A stretch of DNA of 19,748 nucleotides from CAYUNA01 sp047629355 (GCA_047629355.1 JBLHWU010000120.1:1-19748); one strand, 5' to 3'. Shown: positions 1-6,552, counted from the stretch's first letter. Translations and numbers: made by a program. The notes: generated by a model not told the origin, from the sequence alone.

Positions 1-290
1 TGGGCGAGGCAAAAAAGCAGCAAATAAATTTTGAAACAAGATTCCAGAAATTTTAAAAAACTGTTTTTTTGAAACGGATGATTGGTAAGCTTATCGAAGC
101 ATTATTCCTTCAGAAAAGCATAAAGTCAGAAAAGACTTAACTTTTTATATTGAAGGCTTCAATGCTACAATCAGAGCCAGAGTGAGTCGTTTAGTTCGCA
201 AATCTCTATCGTTCTCTAAAATAGATAAATGGCATAATTTAGCTATTGGATGGTTTTTCTGGCAATTTAATTTAGAACGGCAGCATTACA
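1..290 (+). mobile_element. IS1-family insertion sequence, right-end remnant
   Basis: The reading frame starting at base 2 carries the C-terminal part of an IS1-type transposase (see the pseudogene entry). The probable right terminus is GGCAGCATTACA at 279-290, which resembles the inner part of the IS1 right inverted repeat as I remember it (GGCAGCATCACC). The left end lies outside the window, so neither the matching inverted repeat nor a target duplication can be seen. The element is inactive here because its transposase frame holds two stop codons. The exact right boundary is an inference from this short match. Confidence 0.7.
2..290 (+). pseudogene. IS1-family transposase, C-terminal fragment with two in-frame stops
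   Basis: Read in one frame from base 2, the translation gives GRGKKAANKF, a stop (TGA, 32-34), NKIPEILKNCFFETDDW, a stop (TAA, 86-88), then AYRSIIPSEKHKVRKDLTF and YIEGFNATIRARVSRLVRKS followed by LSFSK (to base 220). The order TDxW, then IEGxN, then RLxRKSLSFSK is the signature of the IS1 transposase catalytic region: D of TDDW at 77-82 and the catalytic E at 152-154. The TGA at 32 sits where the family has W, so TGG to TGA is likely. The N-terminal half is beyond the window edge. The frame has lost its own stop and runs on into flanking DNA. An intact copy is not excluded elsewhere in the genome. Confidence 0.82.
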
Positions 291-421
291 TTTCATACAC
301 CGCTACTTTTTCTACAAACAAGAATGAATTTGAACGAGGTAAGTTGGCATCTGGATTATACATTTTTAGAATGGAGACCTTAGGGCGTTTATTAGTAAGT
401 GTAAAGATTGTGTTTAAATAA
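291..421 (+). pseudogene. 3' tail of a T9SS cargo gene (sorting-domain remnant)
   Basis: Immediately after the IS1-like end, the same frame continues to a TAA at 419-421. It encodes NEFERGKLASGLYIFRMETL followed by GRLLVSVKIVFK. The pattern L-x-SGLYIFR, a short polar turn, then a hydrophobic strand with K near the C-terminus is the end of a type A T9SS C-terminal sorting domain. Only about 30 of the usual 75-80 residues are present. The simplest reading is that an IS1-like element inserted near the 3' end of a secreted-protein gene, whose main part would lie left of this window. The joined frame 182-421 (GTG start) would encode a 79-residue chimera that is unlikely to be functional. Confidence 0.6.
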
Positions 422-469
422 TCTAATTCACTTTTAAAATAAATTCAGCCACCCGCGTTTTAAAAAAGA

Positions 470-507
470 AAAAAAGCGGTGTCAGGACAACTTGATACCA
501 CTTTTTT
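470..507. terminator. Candidate rho-independent hairpin upstream of the DUF2147 gene
   Basis: The arm AAAAAAGCGGT (470-480) pairs with ACCACTTTTTT (497-507) with one mismatch (C477/A500) and a 16-nt loop. The A-run and T-run at the two ends would let it act in both directions. It could end transcription coming from the decayed 3' tail at 291-421. A competing stem, CCACCCGC (449-456) with GCGGTG (476-481), uses the same bases. Function is inferred from structure alone. Confidence 0.4.
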
Positions 508-553
508 AGTTTATAAAATTGAAGTAATTTTTTAATGAAATCTGATAAGAATA

Positions 554-982
554 ATGAATTCAAAAATATCACTTTTAACTTTAGGTTTCTGCTTGCTAAC
601 GGTCATAACTTTTGCCCAATCCCCCGTCGGCATTTGGAAGACTATTGATGACGAAACGGGAGCGGCAAAATCGCATGTAGAAATTTTCGAGAAAAATGGA
701 AAGCTCTACGGTAAGATTGTCAAATTATTGGAACGCGAGCCAGATGTTGTCTGCATCGAATGCCCTGGTGCAAAAAAGAACCAAAAAGTAATCGGCTTAG
801 AAATCATTTGTGACATGAAGGCTTACGATGATTATTGGAGTTATGGCAAAATTCTTGACCCAGAAAGTGGTAAAGAATACAAATGCAATATTTCTTTAGA
901 TTGCAATGACAAGTTGGACGTGAGAGGCTATGTTGGTTTTGCAGCACTTGGTCGCACGCAGAGATGGATTCGGGTGAAATAG
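554..982 (+). CDS. Secreted DUF2147 domain protein
   Basis: This 142-residue protein has a Sec signal peptide at residues 1-21 (hydrophobic core LLTLGFCLLTVITF, cleavage after FAQ). The rest is a single DUF2147 domain (PF09917). It shows the family's order of motifs: PVGIWKTIDDETG at the start, GKLYGKIVKL, the paired cysteines of CIECPG, IIGL-like VIGLEI, then YGKILDPESGKEYKC, and LDVRGYVG with LGRTQRWIR at the end. The length is normal for the family. The product should be periplasmic or outer-membrane associated; its biochemical role is not established. No Shine-Dalgarno sequence precedes the ATG, as is usual in Bacteroidota. It stands alone, with a hairpin directly after the stop. Identification of the family is firm, function is unknown. 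Confidence 0.9.
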   Translation: MNSKISLLTLGFCLLTVITFAQSPVGIWKTIDDETGAAKSHVEIFEKNGKLYGKIVKLLEREPDVVCIECPGAKKNQKVIGLEIICDMKAYDDYWSYGKILDPESGKEYKCNISLDCNDKLDVRGYVGFAALGRTQRWIRVK

Positions 983-990
983 TTTGACTG

Positions 991-1016
991 ATATTGCAAA
1001 ATTATTTTTGTAATAT
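991..1016 (+). terminator. Hairpin after the DUF2147 gene
   Basis: Eight bases after the stop codon, ATATTGCAAAA (991-1001) pairs with TTTTGTAATAT (1006-1016) over 11 bp including one G-U pair, with a 4-nt loop. An outer 7-bp pair, TTGACTG (984-990) with CAGTCAA (1041-1047), encloses it. There is no T-run downstream, so this is a weak terminator or a 3'-end stabilising structure rather than a classical one. Confidence 0.4.
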
Positions 1017-1136
1017 ATTCTATGGAAATAATAATTTAAACAGTCAATTAGTTTAAAAAGGCTATCTAAAAAGCTATTTTTCCAAATGAAATTTTTATTT
1101 CCTCTTTTAAAAAGCTGTTTTTCCCAAAATCTCCCG

Positions 1137-1144
1137 TAAATTTG
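1137..1144 (+). promoter_or_regulatory. Candidate -7 box for the E2 gene
   Basis: TAAATTTG followed by C matches TAnnTTTG, the -7 element used by the Bacteroidota primary sigma factor. The second copy of the repeated AAAAAGCTGTTTTTCC ends 13 bp upstream, covering the region where a -33 element would be. No good -33 TTTG is visible, so support is moderate to weak. Confidence 0.3.
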
Positions 1145-1399
1145 CACGACCTCAGTGGACACCAATGAAGGGATTTTTCTTTTCTTTGTGTCGTAAACCA
1201 GGAATCCAACAACCAAATTATATAAATTTACCGCTTTAAAGTTGCTTAAAATTGTTTCAACAAAGACGGTTAACCAGCGTTTTACAATTTTCAAACAGCA
1301 AATTTAAATGGTAAGTGATTGAGGAATTAATTAAATTCCGGATGAGTTATGACTCACAAGGTATTAATTCTTTAATCTCTAATTTTCAAAAAAAATACA

Positions 1400-2752
1400 A
1401 TGGCGCAAGTAGAACTGATAATGCCCAAAATGGGTGAAAGCATCATGGAAGCCACCATTTTGAAATGGGTGAAAAATGTGGGCGATTCCGTAGAATTAGA
1501 TGAAACTATTCTTGAAATTGCAACGGATAAGGTAGACTCTGAAGTTCCTTCTCCAATCGAAGGTGTGATTGCAAAAATATTTTTTGAGCAAGACGATGTA
1601 GTAGAAATTGGAAAAGTGATTGCTATTATTTCAACGGAAGGCGAGGAAATAACATCTGCCGCTGCCCCTACTGCGAAAAGCGAACCTGTTGCTAACGAAA
1701 ATGGTCAATCCAACGGCGTTTCAGTACCAACGACTGCAGCAGAGCCTGCTCTTGCGGTAGCAACAAGCTCCCAAGGTAGTACTGCAAGTGATGGACGTTT
1801 CTACTCCCCCTTGGTGAAGAATATCGCAAAAAAAGAGAATATTTCAACGCAAGAATTGAATACAATTCCTGGCAGTGGAAAAGATGGACGAGTGACTAAA
1901 AGCGATATGCTTGCTTATGTTGAAAATCGACAGAATGCACCGCAACCGGTTATTTCAAGAGCGATTCCTGCGGTGCAAAACGTAGCATCAGTATCTGCAC
2001 CAAAAGCGCAACCACAAGCTCCAGCAGCGATACAAGCATCTGGCAATACAGAAATCGTAGAGATGGGCAGAATGCGTCGCCTCATCGCTGATCACATGGT
2101 GATGTCCAAACAGACTTCGCCACACGTAACGTCATTTATTGAAGTTGATGTAACGAATCTTGTCAATTGGAGAAATAAAGTAAAGGGTGAATTCCAAAAG
2201 AAGCATGGTGAAAAGATTACGTTTACGCCAATCTTTATGGAATCTGTCGCCAAAGCTCTTCGGGACTTCCCAATGGTGAATGTGTCTGTTGATGGTAAAA
2301 ATATTATTGTCAAAAAAGATATCAATATTGGAATGGCCGCAGCTTTACCTTCGGGTAATTTGATTGTACCAGTGATTAAAAATGCTGACCAACGTAACTT
2401 ATTAGGTTTAGCTAAATCAGTAAATGACTTGGCAAGTCGAGCGCGTGGCAATAAACTGAAACCAGACGAAGTACAAGGCGGCACATTTACATTGACTAAT
2501 GTTGGGACATTCGGTAATGTGATGGGCACACCAATTATCAATCAGCCGCAAGTGGCGATTTTGGCAGTGGGTGCAATTCGTAAGAAACCAGCCGTTGTCG
2601 AGACAGAATACGGAGATTTGATTGCTATACGGCAGATGATGTTTTGCTCTTTGTCTTATGATCACCGGGTAGTTGATGGATTTTTAGGCGGGTCATTTTT
2701 GCGTAGATTCGGTGATTACTTGGAAGCATTTGACCATAAGCAAGAGATTTAA
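1400..2752 (+). CDS. 2-oxoacid dehydrogenase complex E2 (dihydrolipoamide acyltransferase)
   Basis: This is a 450-residue cytoplasmic E2 core enzyme, which transfers the acyl group from lipoate to CoA. The lipoyl domain spans residues 3-78, with the lipoylated lysine at K44 in EIATDKVDSEVPSP. A long Ala/Pro/Thr-rich linker (82-130) follows, then the peripheral-subunit binding domain (about 134-175: FYSPLVKNIAKKE to GSGKDGRVTKSDML). A second Ala/Pro/Gln linker runs to residue 213, and the catalytic domain covers 218-446 with the active-site motif DHRVVDG (H422, D426). One lipoyl domain and the sequence style suit a branched-chain or generic acyltransferase; acetyl versus branched-chain specificity cannot be decided here. 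E1 and E3 genes are not adjacent. The ATG at 1400 starts exactly at the conserved MAQVELIMPKMGES. Confidence 0.93.
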   Translation: MAQVELIMPKMGESIMEATILKWVKNVGDSVELDETILEIATDKVDSEVPSPIEGVIAKIFFEQDDVVEIGKVIAIISTEGEEITSAAAPTAKSEPVANENGQSNGVSVPTTAAEPALAVATSSQGSTASDGRFYSPLVKNIAKKENISTQELNTIPGSGKDGRVTKSDMLAYVENRQNAPQPVISRAIPAVQNVASVSAPKAQPQAPAAIQASGNTEIVEMGRMRRLIADHMVMSKQTSPHVTSFIEVDVTNLVNWRNKVKGEFQKKHGEKITFTPIFMESVAKALRDFPMVNVSVDGKNIIVKKDINIGMAAALPSGNLIVPVIKNADQRNLLGLAKSVNDLASRARGNKLKPDEVQGGTFTLTNVGTFGNVMGTPIINQPQVAILAVGAIRKKPAVVETEYGDLIAIRQMMFCSLSYDHRVVDGFLGGSFLRRFGDYLEAFDHKQEI

Positions 2753-2774
2753 TTATTGCTGAAAGATAACTTTG

Positions 2775-2811
2775 AAAAGCCTGAACATTAGTGAAATGTT
2801 CAGGCTTTTTT
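2775..2811 (+). terminator. Strong rho-independent terminator after the E2 gene
   Basis: AAAAGCCTGAACATT (2775-2789) pairs perfectly with AATGTTCAGGCTTTT (2795-2809) around a 5-nt loop (AGTGA), and the right arm runs into six Ts (2806-2811). It begins 22 bases after the E2 stop codon and separates the E2 gene from the secreted-protein gene at 2841. Confidence 0.9.
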
Positions 2812-2840
2812 ATTTTGAATAATAAAGCAGAAAAAATATT

Positions 2841-3410
2841 ATGAAAAAATATTTTATAGGATTATTCCTTAGCTTAAGTACCTTCGTTTTTGCACAAAAC
2901 ATTACCTATCCAGCTGCTTTTCAAGACTTATTAACAGAAGTTAGCATTGAAATTTTTACGCCCTTTGATTCGAAATATCGTGATTTTGAGCCGCACAACA
3001 ATCAGTTAGAGAAATACGATTTTCGCATTGTTTCTCGCAAAGAAAAACTGGATATTCGATACGCTGTCAAACCTTGTCGGAAAGGAGATATTATGTCACA
3101 CAATCCGCATTTATTGACGATGCGAGCCGTAGCTTCGGTTGCGACTAATGAGCAGGATTATGTGATTTCTGCCTTGGAAATGAGTAAAGAAAAACTGCAA
3201 AATGATTTCAATGCAGACTGGGGCATGACTTATTTTTTTACGCCAAAAAATGATTTTGCAAGAACACCGCATTGCCGAATGATTGCGCTGCATAAGGAAG
3301 GTAAAGGAACGGCTTTCGTCTTTTATTTATTTGACAATGTGAAAAATGAAGCATTGAACAGGCGATATTTTTCGATGCAGTTTTTGAAAGAAAAAATAAG
3401 TATTGATTGA
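2841..3410 (+). CDS. Secreted protein of unknown function
   Basis: I do not recognise a family for this 189-residue protein. Residues 1-19 form a clear signal peptide (MKKYFIGLFLSLSTFVFAQ), predicting export past the inner membrane. The mature part is a mixed alpha/beta domain with two cysteines (C79 in KPCRKGD, C145 in TPHCRMI) that could form a disulfide, and an aromatic-rich stretch (GMTYFFTPKNDF, 128-139). There are no membrane helices, lipobox or T9SS sorting domain, so the periplasm is the likely location. Its start codon lies 29 bases after the T-run of the E2 terminator, so it must be transcribed separately or by read-through. It faces the phosphatase gene tail-to-tail, with a palindromic element between them. 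Confidence 0.8.
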   Translation: MKKYFIGLFLSLSTFVFAQNITYPAAFQDLLTEVSIEIFTPFDSKYRDFEPHNNQLEKYDFRIVSRKEKLDIRYAVKPCRKGDIMSHNPHLLTMRAVASVATNEQDYVISALEMSKEKLQNDFNADWGMTYFFTPKNDFARTPHCRMIALHKEGKGTAFVFYLFDNVKNEALNRRYFSMQFLKEKISID

Positions 3411-3658
3411 TAAGTAACGCGTAGGGAACGCGGAATAAATAAATGCAGATTCTTGGGAGTGAGGTTTTGTTCTCCCTTTTTGCTTTAAAAGTGCGATTTA
3501 TGTTGATATAATGAGCATTTTTAAAGTGAAAAATGAGGACAAAATATCCTGTCAGGAATCTGCATTTATTTAATTCGCGTTCCTAGTAATTAATCAGGTA
3601 ATTTTATAAACATCTTTTTCCGCTATTTTCCCTTAAAAAAATTACCACGTGTTACTTA
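3411..3658. repeat. Nested palindromic (MITE-like) element, copy 1
   Basis: Three inverted repeats are nested. The outer arms are 3411-3422 (TAAGTAACGCGT) and 3647-3658, with 11 of 12 bases pairing. The middle arms are 3424-3452 and 3556-3584, with 26 of 29 pairing; the inner 17 (TAAATAAATGCAGATTC) are perfect. The inner arms are 3483-3494 (CTTTAAAAGTGC) and 3515-3526, pairing except for one G-T. A further 9-bp inverted pair lies at 3597-3605 and 3638-3646. No protein is encoded. A diverged partial copy lies at 6051-6135 in the opposite orientation. The size (~250 bp), lack of coding capacity and second copy suggest a non-autonomous mobile element or a structured intergenic repeat; the boundaries are inferred. 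It fills the gap between two convergent genes. Confidence 0.6.
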
Positions 3659-3704
3659 ACTCATGTGGACTGAAGTAAAAAATCTAATAAAACGATTCAA
3701 CCAT

Positions 3705-4817
3705 TTAAAAACCAAATGCAGCCTTCATCTTATGGTAGATTGCTGTATTTTCATAAATACCACCAAATAATTCTGACCCTGGACCATATGCAAAAACGGG
3801 AATCATCGTTGCTGTATGATAAGTAGAAGTGAAGCCTGGCACGATACTATCCATCGTCGAACCAGGGTTAATTGCGTAGCCGCCCGTTTCGTGGTCAGCA
3901 GTGATAATGACTAAGGTTTCACCGTCTTTCTCCGCAAATTCTAATACTTTTCCGATAGCATTGTCAAATTCAATCATTTCCGTAATGATGTAATCTGAAT
4001 TATTAGCATGTCCACCCCAATCAATTTGCGAGCCTTCAATCATTAAGAAAAAACCAGTATCAACTGCCACTTTATCTAAATAATTAATCGCCATTTCTGA
4101 GGCTGGAATTAGATAATCACGTCCTTGCGCAGCCGGCAAAGGGTCTTGGTCGGAAGTTAAATAGCCAATTTTTTTGCTATAATCAATTTTAAAATCTTCC
4201 AAATCTTCCGCAAAATAATCGGAAATGATATAATCTTTAGCCCGCAACTCGTCATATAAATTTCGTCCATCATCTCGTCTGTCAAAAAATTTTTTGCCCC
4301 CACCAAGAAAGAAATCAATATCTGTTTTTAGGAAATCAGCAGCGATTTCTTCGTACATTTTTCGCTGTTTTTGATGAGCAATAAAAGAGGCTGGTGTTGC
4401 GTGGACAATAGTTGAAGTGGCGACCATACCCGTTTTCAATCCATGTTCTTCGGCTTCTTCTAAAATTGTTTTAACTGCTACAGTGTCTGGATTTACGCCA
4501 ATTGCACCGTTATAGGTTTTAACTCCACAAGCAAAAGCCGTCGCGCCAGCTGCTGAATCAGTGATTAAATCATTACTAGCATAAGATTTGTGCAAACCAA
4601 TAACTGGGAATTTTTCCAAATTCAATTGATTGCCATTGCGGTACATCCCTGCCGAAATCTGCGTCAACCCCATCCCATCACCAATCATTAAAATGATGTT
4701 TTTGGGTGCAACTTTCATCACTGGTGCAGGCAAATTTGGTAAATAAATAGACTTCGTAGATTGTGGTGGACAACCGTATAAAAAGATGATAGATAATAAA
4801 AGGAAGAATTTTTTCAT
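3705..4817 (-). CDS. Alkaline phosphatase, lipoprotein (PhoA family)
   Basis: This 370-residue metallophosphomonoesterase belongs to the alkaline phosphatase family (PF00245). All catalytic elements are present: D47 in MIGDGMG, the nucleophile S88 in TDSAAGATAFA, the HATPA segment (139-143), E261 followed by D266 and H270 in IEGSQIDWGGHANN, D308-H309 in TADHETGG, and H334 in TYHTA. The N-terminus is a lipoprotein signal with lipobox LYGC (C16), so the enzyme should be membrane-anchored and face the periplasm or the cell surface, releasing phosphate from organic esters. The length is close to the short bacterial forms. It follows dprA on the same strand after 120 bp and has its own promoter-like sequence (4857-4886), so independent control is likely. 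No Pho-box was recognised. Confidence 0.93.
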   Translation of the reverse strand: MKKFFLLLSIIFLYGCPPQSTKSIYLPNLPAPVMKVAPKNIILMIGDGMGLTQISAGMYRNGNQLNLEKFPVIGLHKSYASNDLITDSAAGATAFACGVKTYNGAIGVNPDTVAVKTILEEAEEHGLKTGMVATSTIVHATPASFIAHQKQRKMYEEIAADFLKTDIDFFLGGGKKFFDRRDDGRNLYDELRAKDYIISDYFAEDLEDFKIDYSKKIGYLTSDQDPLPAAQGRDYLIPASEMAINYLDKVAVDTGFFLMIEGSQIDWGGHANNSDYIITEMIEFDNAIGKVLEFAEKDGETLVIITADHETGGYAINPGSTMDSIVPGFTSTYHTATMIPVFAYGPGSELFGGIYENTAIYHKMKAAFGF

Positions 4818-4856
4818 TGAATAGGATTGAGCTATTGCAGCATTATTTTAAAAGGG

Positions 4857-4886
4857 CAAATATAGAATTATGCCTTCATTCCTCAA
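4857..4886 (-). promoter_or_regulatory. Bacteroidota-type promoter for the alkaline phosphatase gene
   Basis: Read on the minus strand, TTG (4886-4884), a 19-bp spacer and TATATTTG (4864-4857) match the -33 TTG / -7 TAnnTTTG consensus of the Bacteroidota primary sigma factor. Transcription would start around 4850, giving a leader of roughly 30 nt before the ATG at 4817. An (ATT)9 tract lies 17 bp upstream of the -33 element. Confidence 0.6.
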
Positions 4887-4902
4887 CTTCTGGCAACATT
4901 AA

Positions 4903-4929
4903 ATTATTATTATTATTATTATTATTATT
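4903..4929. repeat. Trinucleotide microsatellite (ATT)9
   Basis: Nine uninterrupted ATT units lie between the dprA stop codon (4938-4940) and the phosphatase promoter. On the transcribed strand this is (AAT)9, directly upstream of the -33 element, the position of an UP-like element. Slippage here would not shift any reading frame but could alter promoter strength. Confidence 0.9.
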
Positions 4930-4937
4930 TTCTCTTT

Positions 4938-6035
4938 CTAAACCAAAACATACCGCTTTCCTGGCAACGTTTTTAGCATTCCTTTAAACTCTAATTCTAA
5001 TAAAAGAGACGCCATTTCGCTATTGGAAATTTTTGATTTAAAAGTCAATTTATCAATCCCCGCCTCATCTTCTTCTTGTAATAAATCAATGATGATTTTC
5101 TCTTTTTCCGTCAGATCAACGAAGAGTTTTTTCTGCATGGGTTCTCCATTTTTAGCGTATTCCCAATGTAAAATATAGGCAATATCTTCAGGTGATTCGT
5201 ATAGATTGGCGCGGTGTTCTTTGATTAATTTATTGCAACCAATAGAACTTTTATCTTTTAATCTGCCGGGAATGGCAAAGACGTCTTTGTTATAATTATT
5301 GGCTTGTTGGGCAGTAATCATCGAACCGCCACGTGCTGCAGTTTCAACGACAATCAAGGCATCACACAGCCCTGCTACGATGCGATTGCGCATCGGAAAA
5401 TGCTCGCGGTCTGGTCCAATTTGACTGGTATATTCGGAAAGTAAACCACCATTCTCGACCATTTTGTAAGCGATATTCCGATGGACTGAGGGATAGATTT
5501 GACCTAAGCCATGTCCCAAAACCCCAACGGTTGGCACACCAATATCAACACATTTTTTATGAGCAGCGACATCTATACCGTATGCCAAGCCACTGATAAT
5601 TAATGGATTGTATGCTTTCAATCCATCCACCAATTCTTCACACGCTGCGATACCTTGTGCCGTAGGTTTGCGCGTACCGACGATTCCAATAATTCGATTC
5701 GCATTCAAGTCCGCATTGCCTTTATAATATAGCATTACAGGACAATCATTATACGGTTTCAAACGACGTGGAAAATTCTTGTCAAGATAAAAAATAGGTT
5801 GGATACCGTTTTGGTCAATGAAGTGGAGTTCTTTTTCAGCTTCTTTAAGCACGCTCTGCTTAAGTATGCTATCAGCAGTTTGCGCGCCAATGCCTGGGAT
5901 TTTTATTAATGCTTTTTTACTTGCTTTAAACACGGCTTCTACCCCACCACAATAGCTGATAAGATTTTTAGCAGTTACTGCTCCAACAAGCGGAATTTTC
6001 GTGATAGCAACCTGATATAATAAGTTTCCTGACAT
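4938..6035 (-). CDS. dprA: DNA processing protein DprA
   Basis: This 365-residue cytoplasmic protein binds incoming single-stranded DNA during natural transformation and loads RecA. The N-terminal helical region contains a helix-hairpin-helix-like IPGIGAQTADSI (46-57). The Rossmann-like core carries the family motifs GIVGTRKPTAQG (117-128), ISGLAYGIDVAAH (147-159), GVLGHGL (171-177), FPMRNRIVAGL (213-223) and AARGGSMITA (233-242). The C-terminal winged-helix (DML1-like) domain occupies about 306-365. Length and motif order are typical. The ATG at 6035 gives the usual short N-terminus before LYQVAITKIPLVG. Copy 2 of the palindromic element begins 15 bp upstream of this start, so its promoter region overlaps the repeat. 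No other competence genes are adjacent. Confidence 0.95.
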   Translation of the reverse strand: MSGNLLYQVAITKIPLVGAVTAKNLISYCGGVEAVFKASKKALIKIPGIGAQTADSILKQSVLKEAEKELHFIDQNGIQPIFYLDKNFPRRLKPYNDCPVMLYYKGNADLNANRIIGIVGTRKPTAQGIAACEELVDGLKAYNPLIISGLAYGIDVAAHKKCVDIGVPTVGVLGHGLGQIYPSVHRNIAYKMVENGGLLSEYTSQIGPDREHFPMRNRIVAGLCDALIVVETAARGGSMITAQQANNYNKDVFAIPGRLKDKSSIGCNKLIKEHRANLYESPEDIAYILHWEYAKNGEPMQKKLFVDLTEKEKIIIDLLQEEDEAGIDKLTFKSKISNSEMASLLLELEFKGMLKTLPGKRYVLV

Positions 6036-6050
6036 AGTTTTTGTGGTTAA

Positions 6051-6135
6051 GGAATGAGAATTAAATAAATCTTCACTCTTGACAGGATATTTTGTCCTCT
6101 AAAAATCTGAAAATATTAACATTTATGCGATTCTT
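6051..6135. repeat. Diverged copy 2 of the palindromic element (inverted relative to copy 1)
   Basis: Bases 6051-6099 align without gaps to the reverse complement of 3535-3583. The first 20 match at 18 positions (GGAATGAGAATTAAATAAAT), a 9-base spacer is mostly different, and the last 20 are identical (TGACAGGATATTTTGTCCTC). Weaker similarity continues (ATATTAACAT near 6115, a GCGAT segment and AGTAACG near 6130), with a short deletion relative to copy 1. It lies in the upstream region of dprA. Confidence 0.65.
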
Positions 6136-6316
6136 AGTAACGGTGAAAGAATAACTTCGCCATCTGGCAACATTTATTTATCATTCCTAAAAGAAGTCAA
6201 AGAAAGGAAAAATTTAACTAAAAAAAAATAAAAAATAGCATAAGTTTTAAATAATAAAATTATTTATTTTAAAAAAATGAGGTGAGCTGGAAAATTATTA
6301 TTTAAAGTCACCTACT

Positions 6317-6552
6317 TAGTTCTACTTTGGCACTTTAGCATTGTACGACTTTAGAGATTTTGGCGCTAAGAAATTTAATTTGAAATAGCTAAGGAAAAAC
6401 CATGTTTGAGTTCGACGTTAGGAGGACGAGTTTGATTTTGACTGCTATTTCAAATTGAATTTCAGCCAAAATATCGCAAGTCTTGAATTTTTGGTTCTTT
6501 TTTTTAAGAAAAAAGAACATCAATCAATAAAACAAATGTCAAAATAGAACTA
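6317..6552. repeat. 236-bp inverted-repeat element (MITE-like) with matching ends
   Basis: The ends are inverted repeats of the form TAGTTCTA(C/T)TTTG (6317-6329, and 6540-6552 on the other strand). Further in, GACTTnnGA(G/T)ATTTTGGC pairs between 6348-6364 and about 6467-6483. Close to the centre, AATTTGAAATAGC (6377-6389) pairs perfectly with 6444-6456. The right arm carries an extra ~36 bases that include a perfect A/T hairpin (6494-6518). The 54-base centre encodes nothing substantial. No target duplication is evident. I infer a non-autonomous mobile element or a structured intergenic repeat; no second copy was noticed in this window. Confidence 0.6.
6494..6518. terminator. A/T hairpin downstream of the M1 peptidase gene
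   Basis: GTTCTTTTTT (6494-6503) pairs perfectly with AAAAAAGAAC (6509-6518) around TTAAG. The U-run is inside the stem, so termination would be possible in either direction but is not certain. It lies 57 bases beyond the M1 peptidase stop, inside the element at 6317-6552. Confidence 0.45.

Larger units (their letters stand above)
983..1399. other. 417-bp intergenic region and long leader of the E2 gene
   Basis: No convincing gene lies here. It holds the hairpin at 991-1016 and two direct copies of AAAAAGCT(A/G)TTTTTCC at 1068-1083 and 1109-1124, 41 bp apart. A promoter-like TAAATTTG follows at 1137-1144; this fits the Bacteroidota -7 consensus TAnnTTTG, but no clear TTTG sits at -33. If this is the promoter, the E2 transcript has a leader of about 250 nt. 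A 24-codon ATG frame (1165-1239) inside the leader has no visible support. Confidence 0.5.

Noticed and set aside
1165..1239. 24-codon ATG frame in the E2 leader (MKGFFFSLCRKPGIQQ...)
   Set aside because: It is short and not followed by an attenuator-like structure; nothing separates it from a chance frame.
896..1294. 132-residue minus-strand reading frame
   Set aside because: It overlaps the end of the DUF2147 gene and AT-rich non-coding DNA, shows no recognisable motif, and its composition is typical of chance translation.
6079..6084. TTGACA as a sigma-70 -35 element
   Set aside because: Bacteroidota promoters use TTTG/TAnnTTTG, the sequence points away from dprA, and no gene follows on the plus strand.
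4888..6176. Shared 12-mer TCTGGCAACATT at about 4889-4900 and 6163-6174
   Set aside because: In 20 kb several 12-base matches are expected by chance, and the flanks do not align.
6402..6458. 18-codon ATG frame in the centre of the element at 6317-6552 (MFEFDVRRTS...)
   Set aside because: It is very short, and half of it lies in the pairing arm, so its sequence is explained by the inverted repeat.
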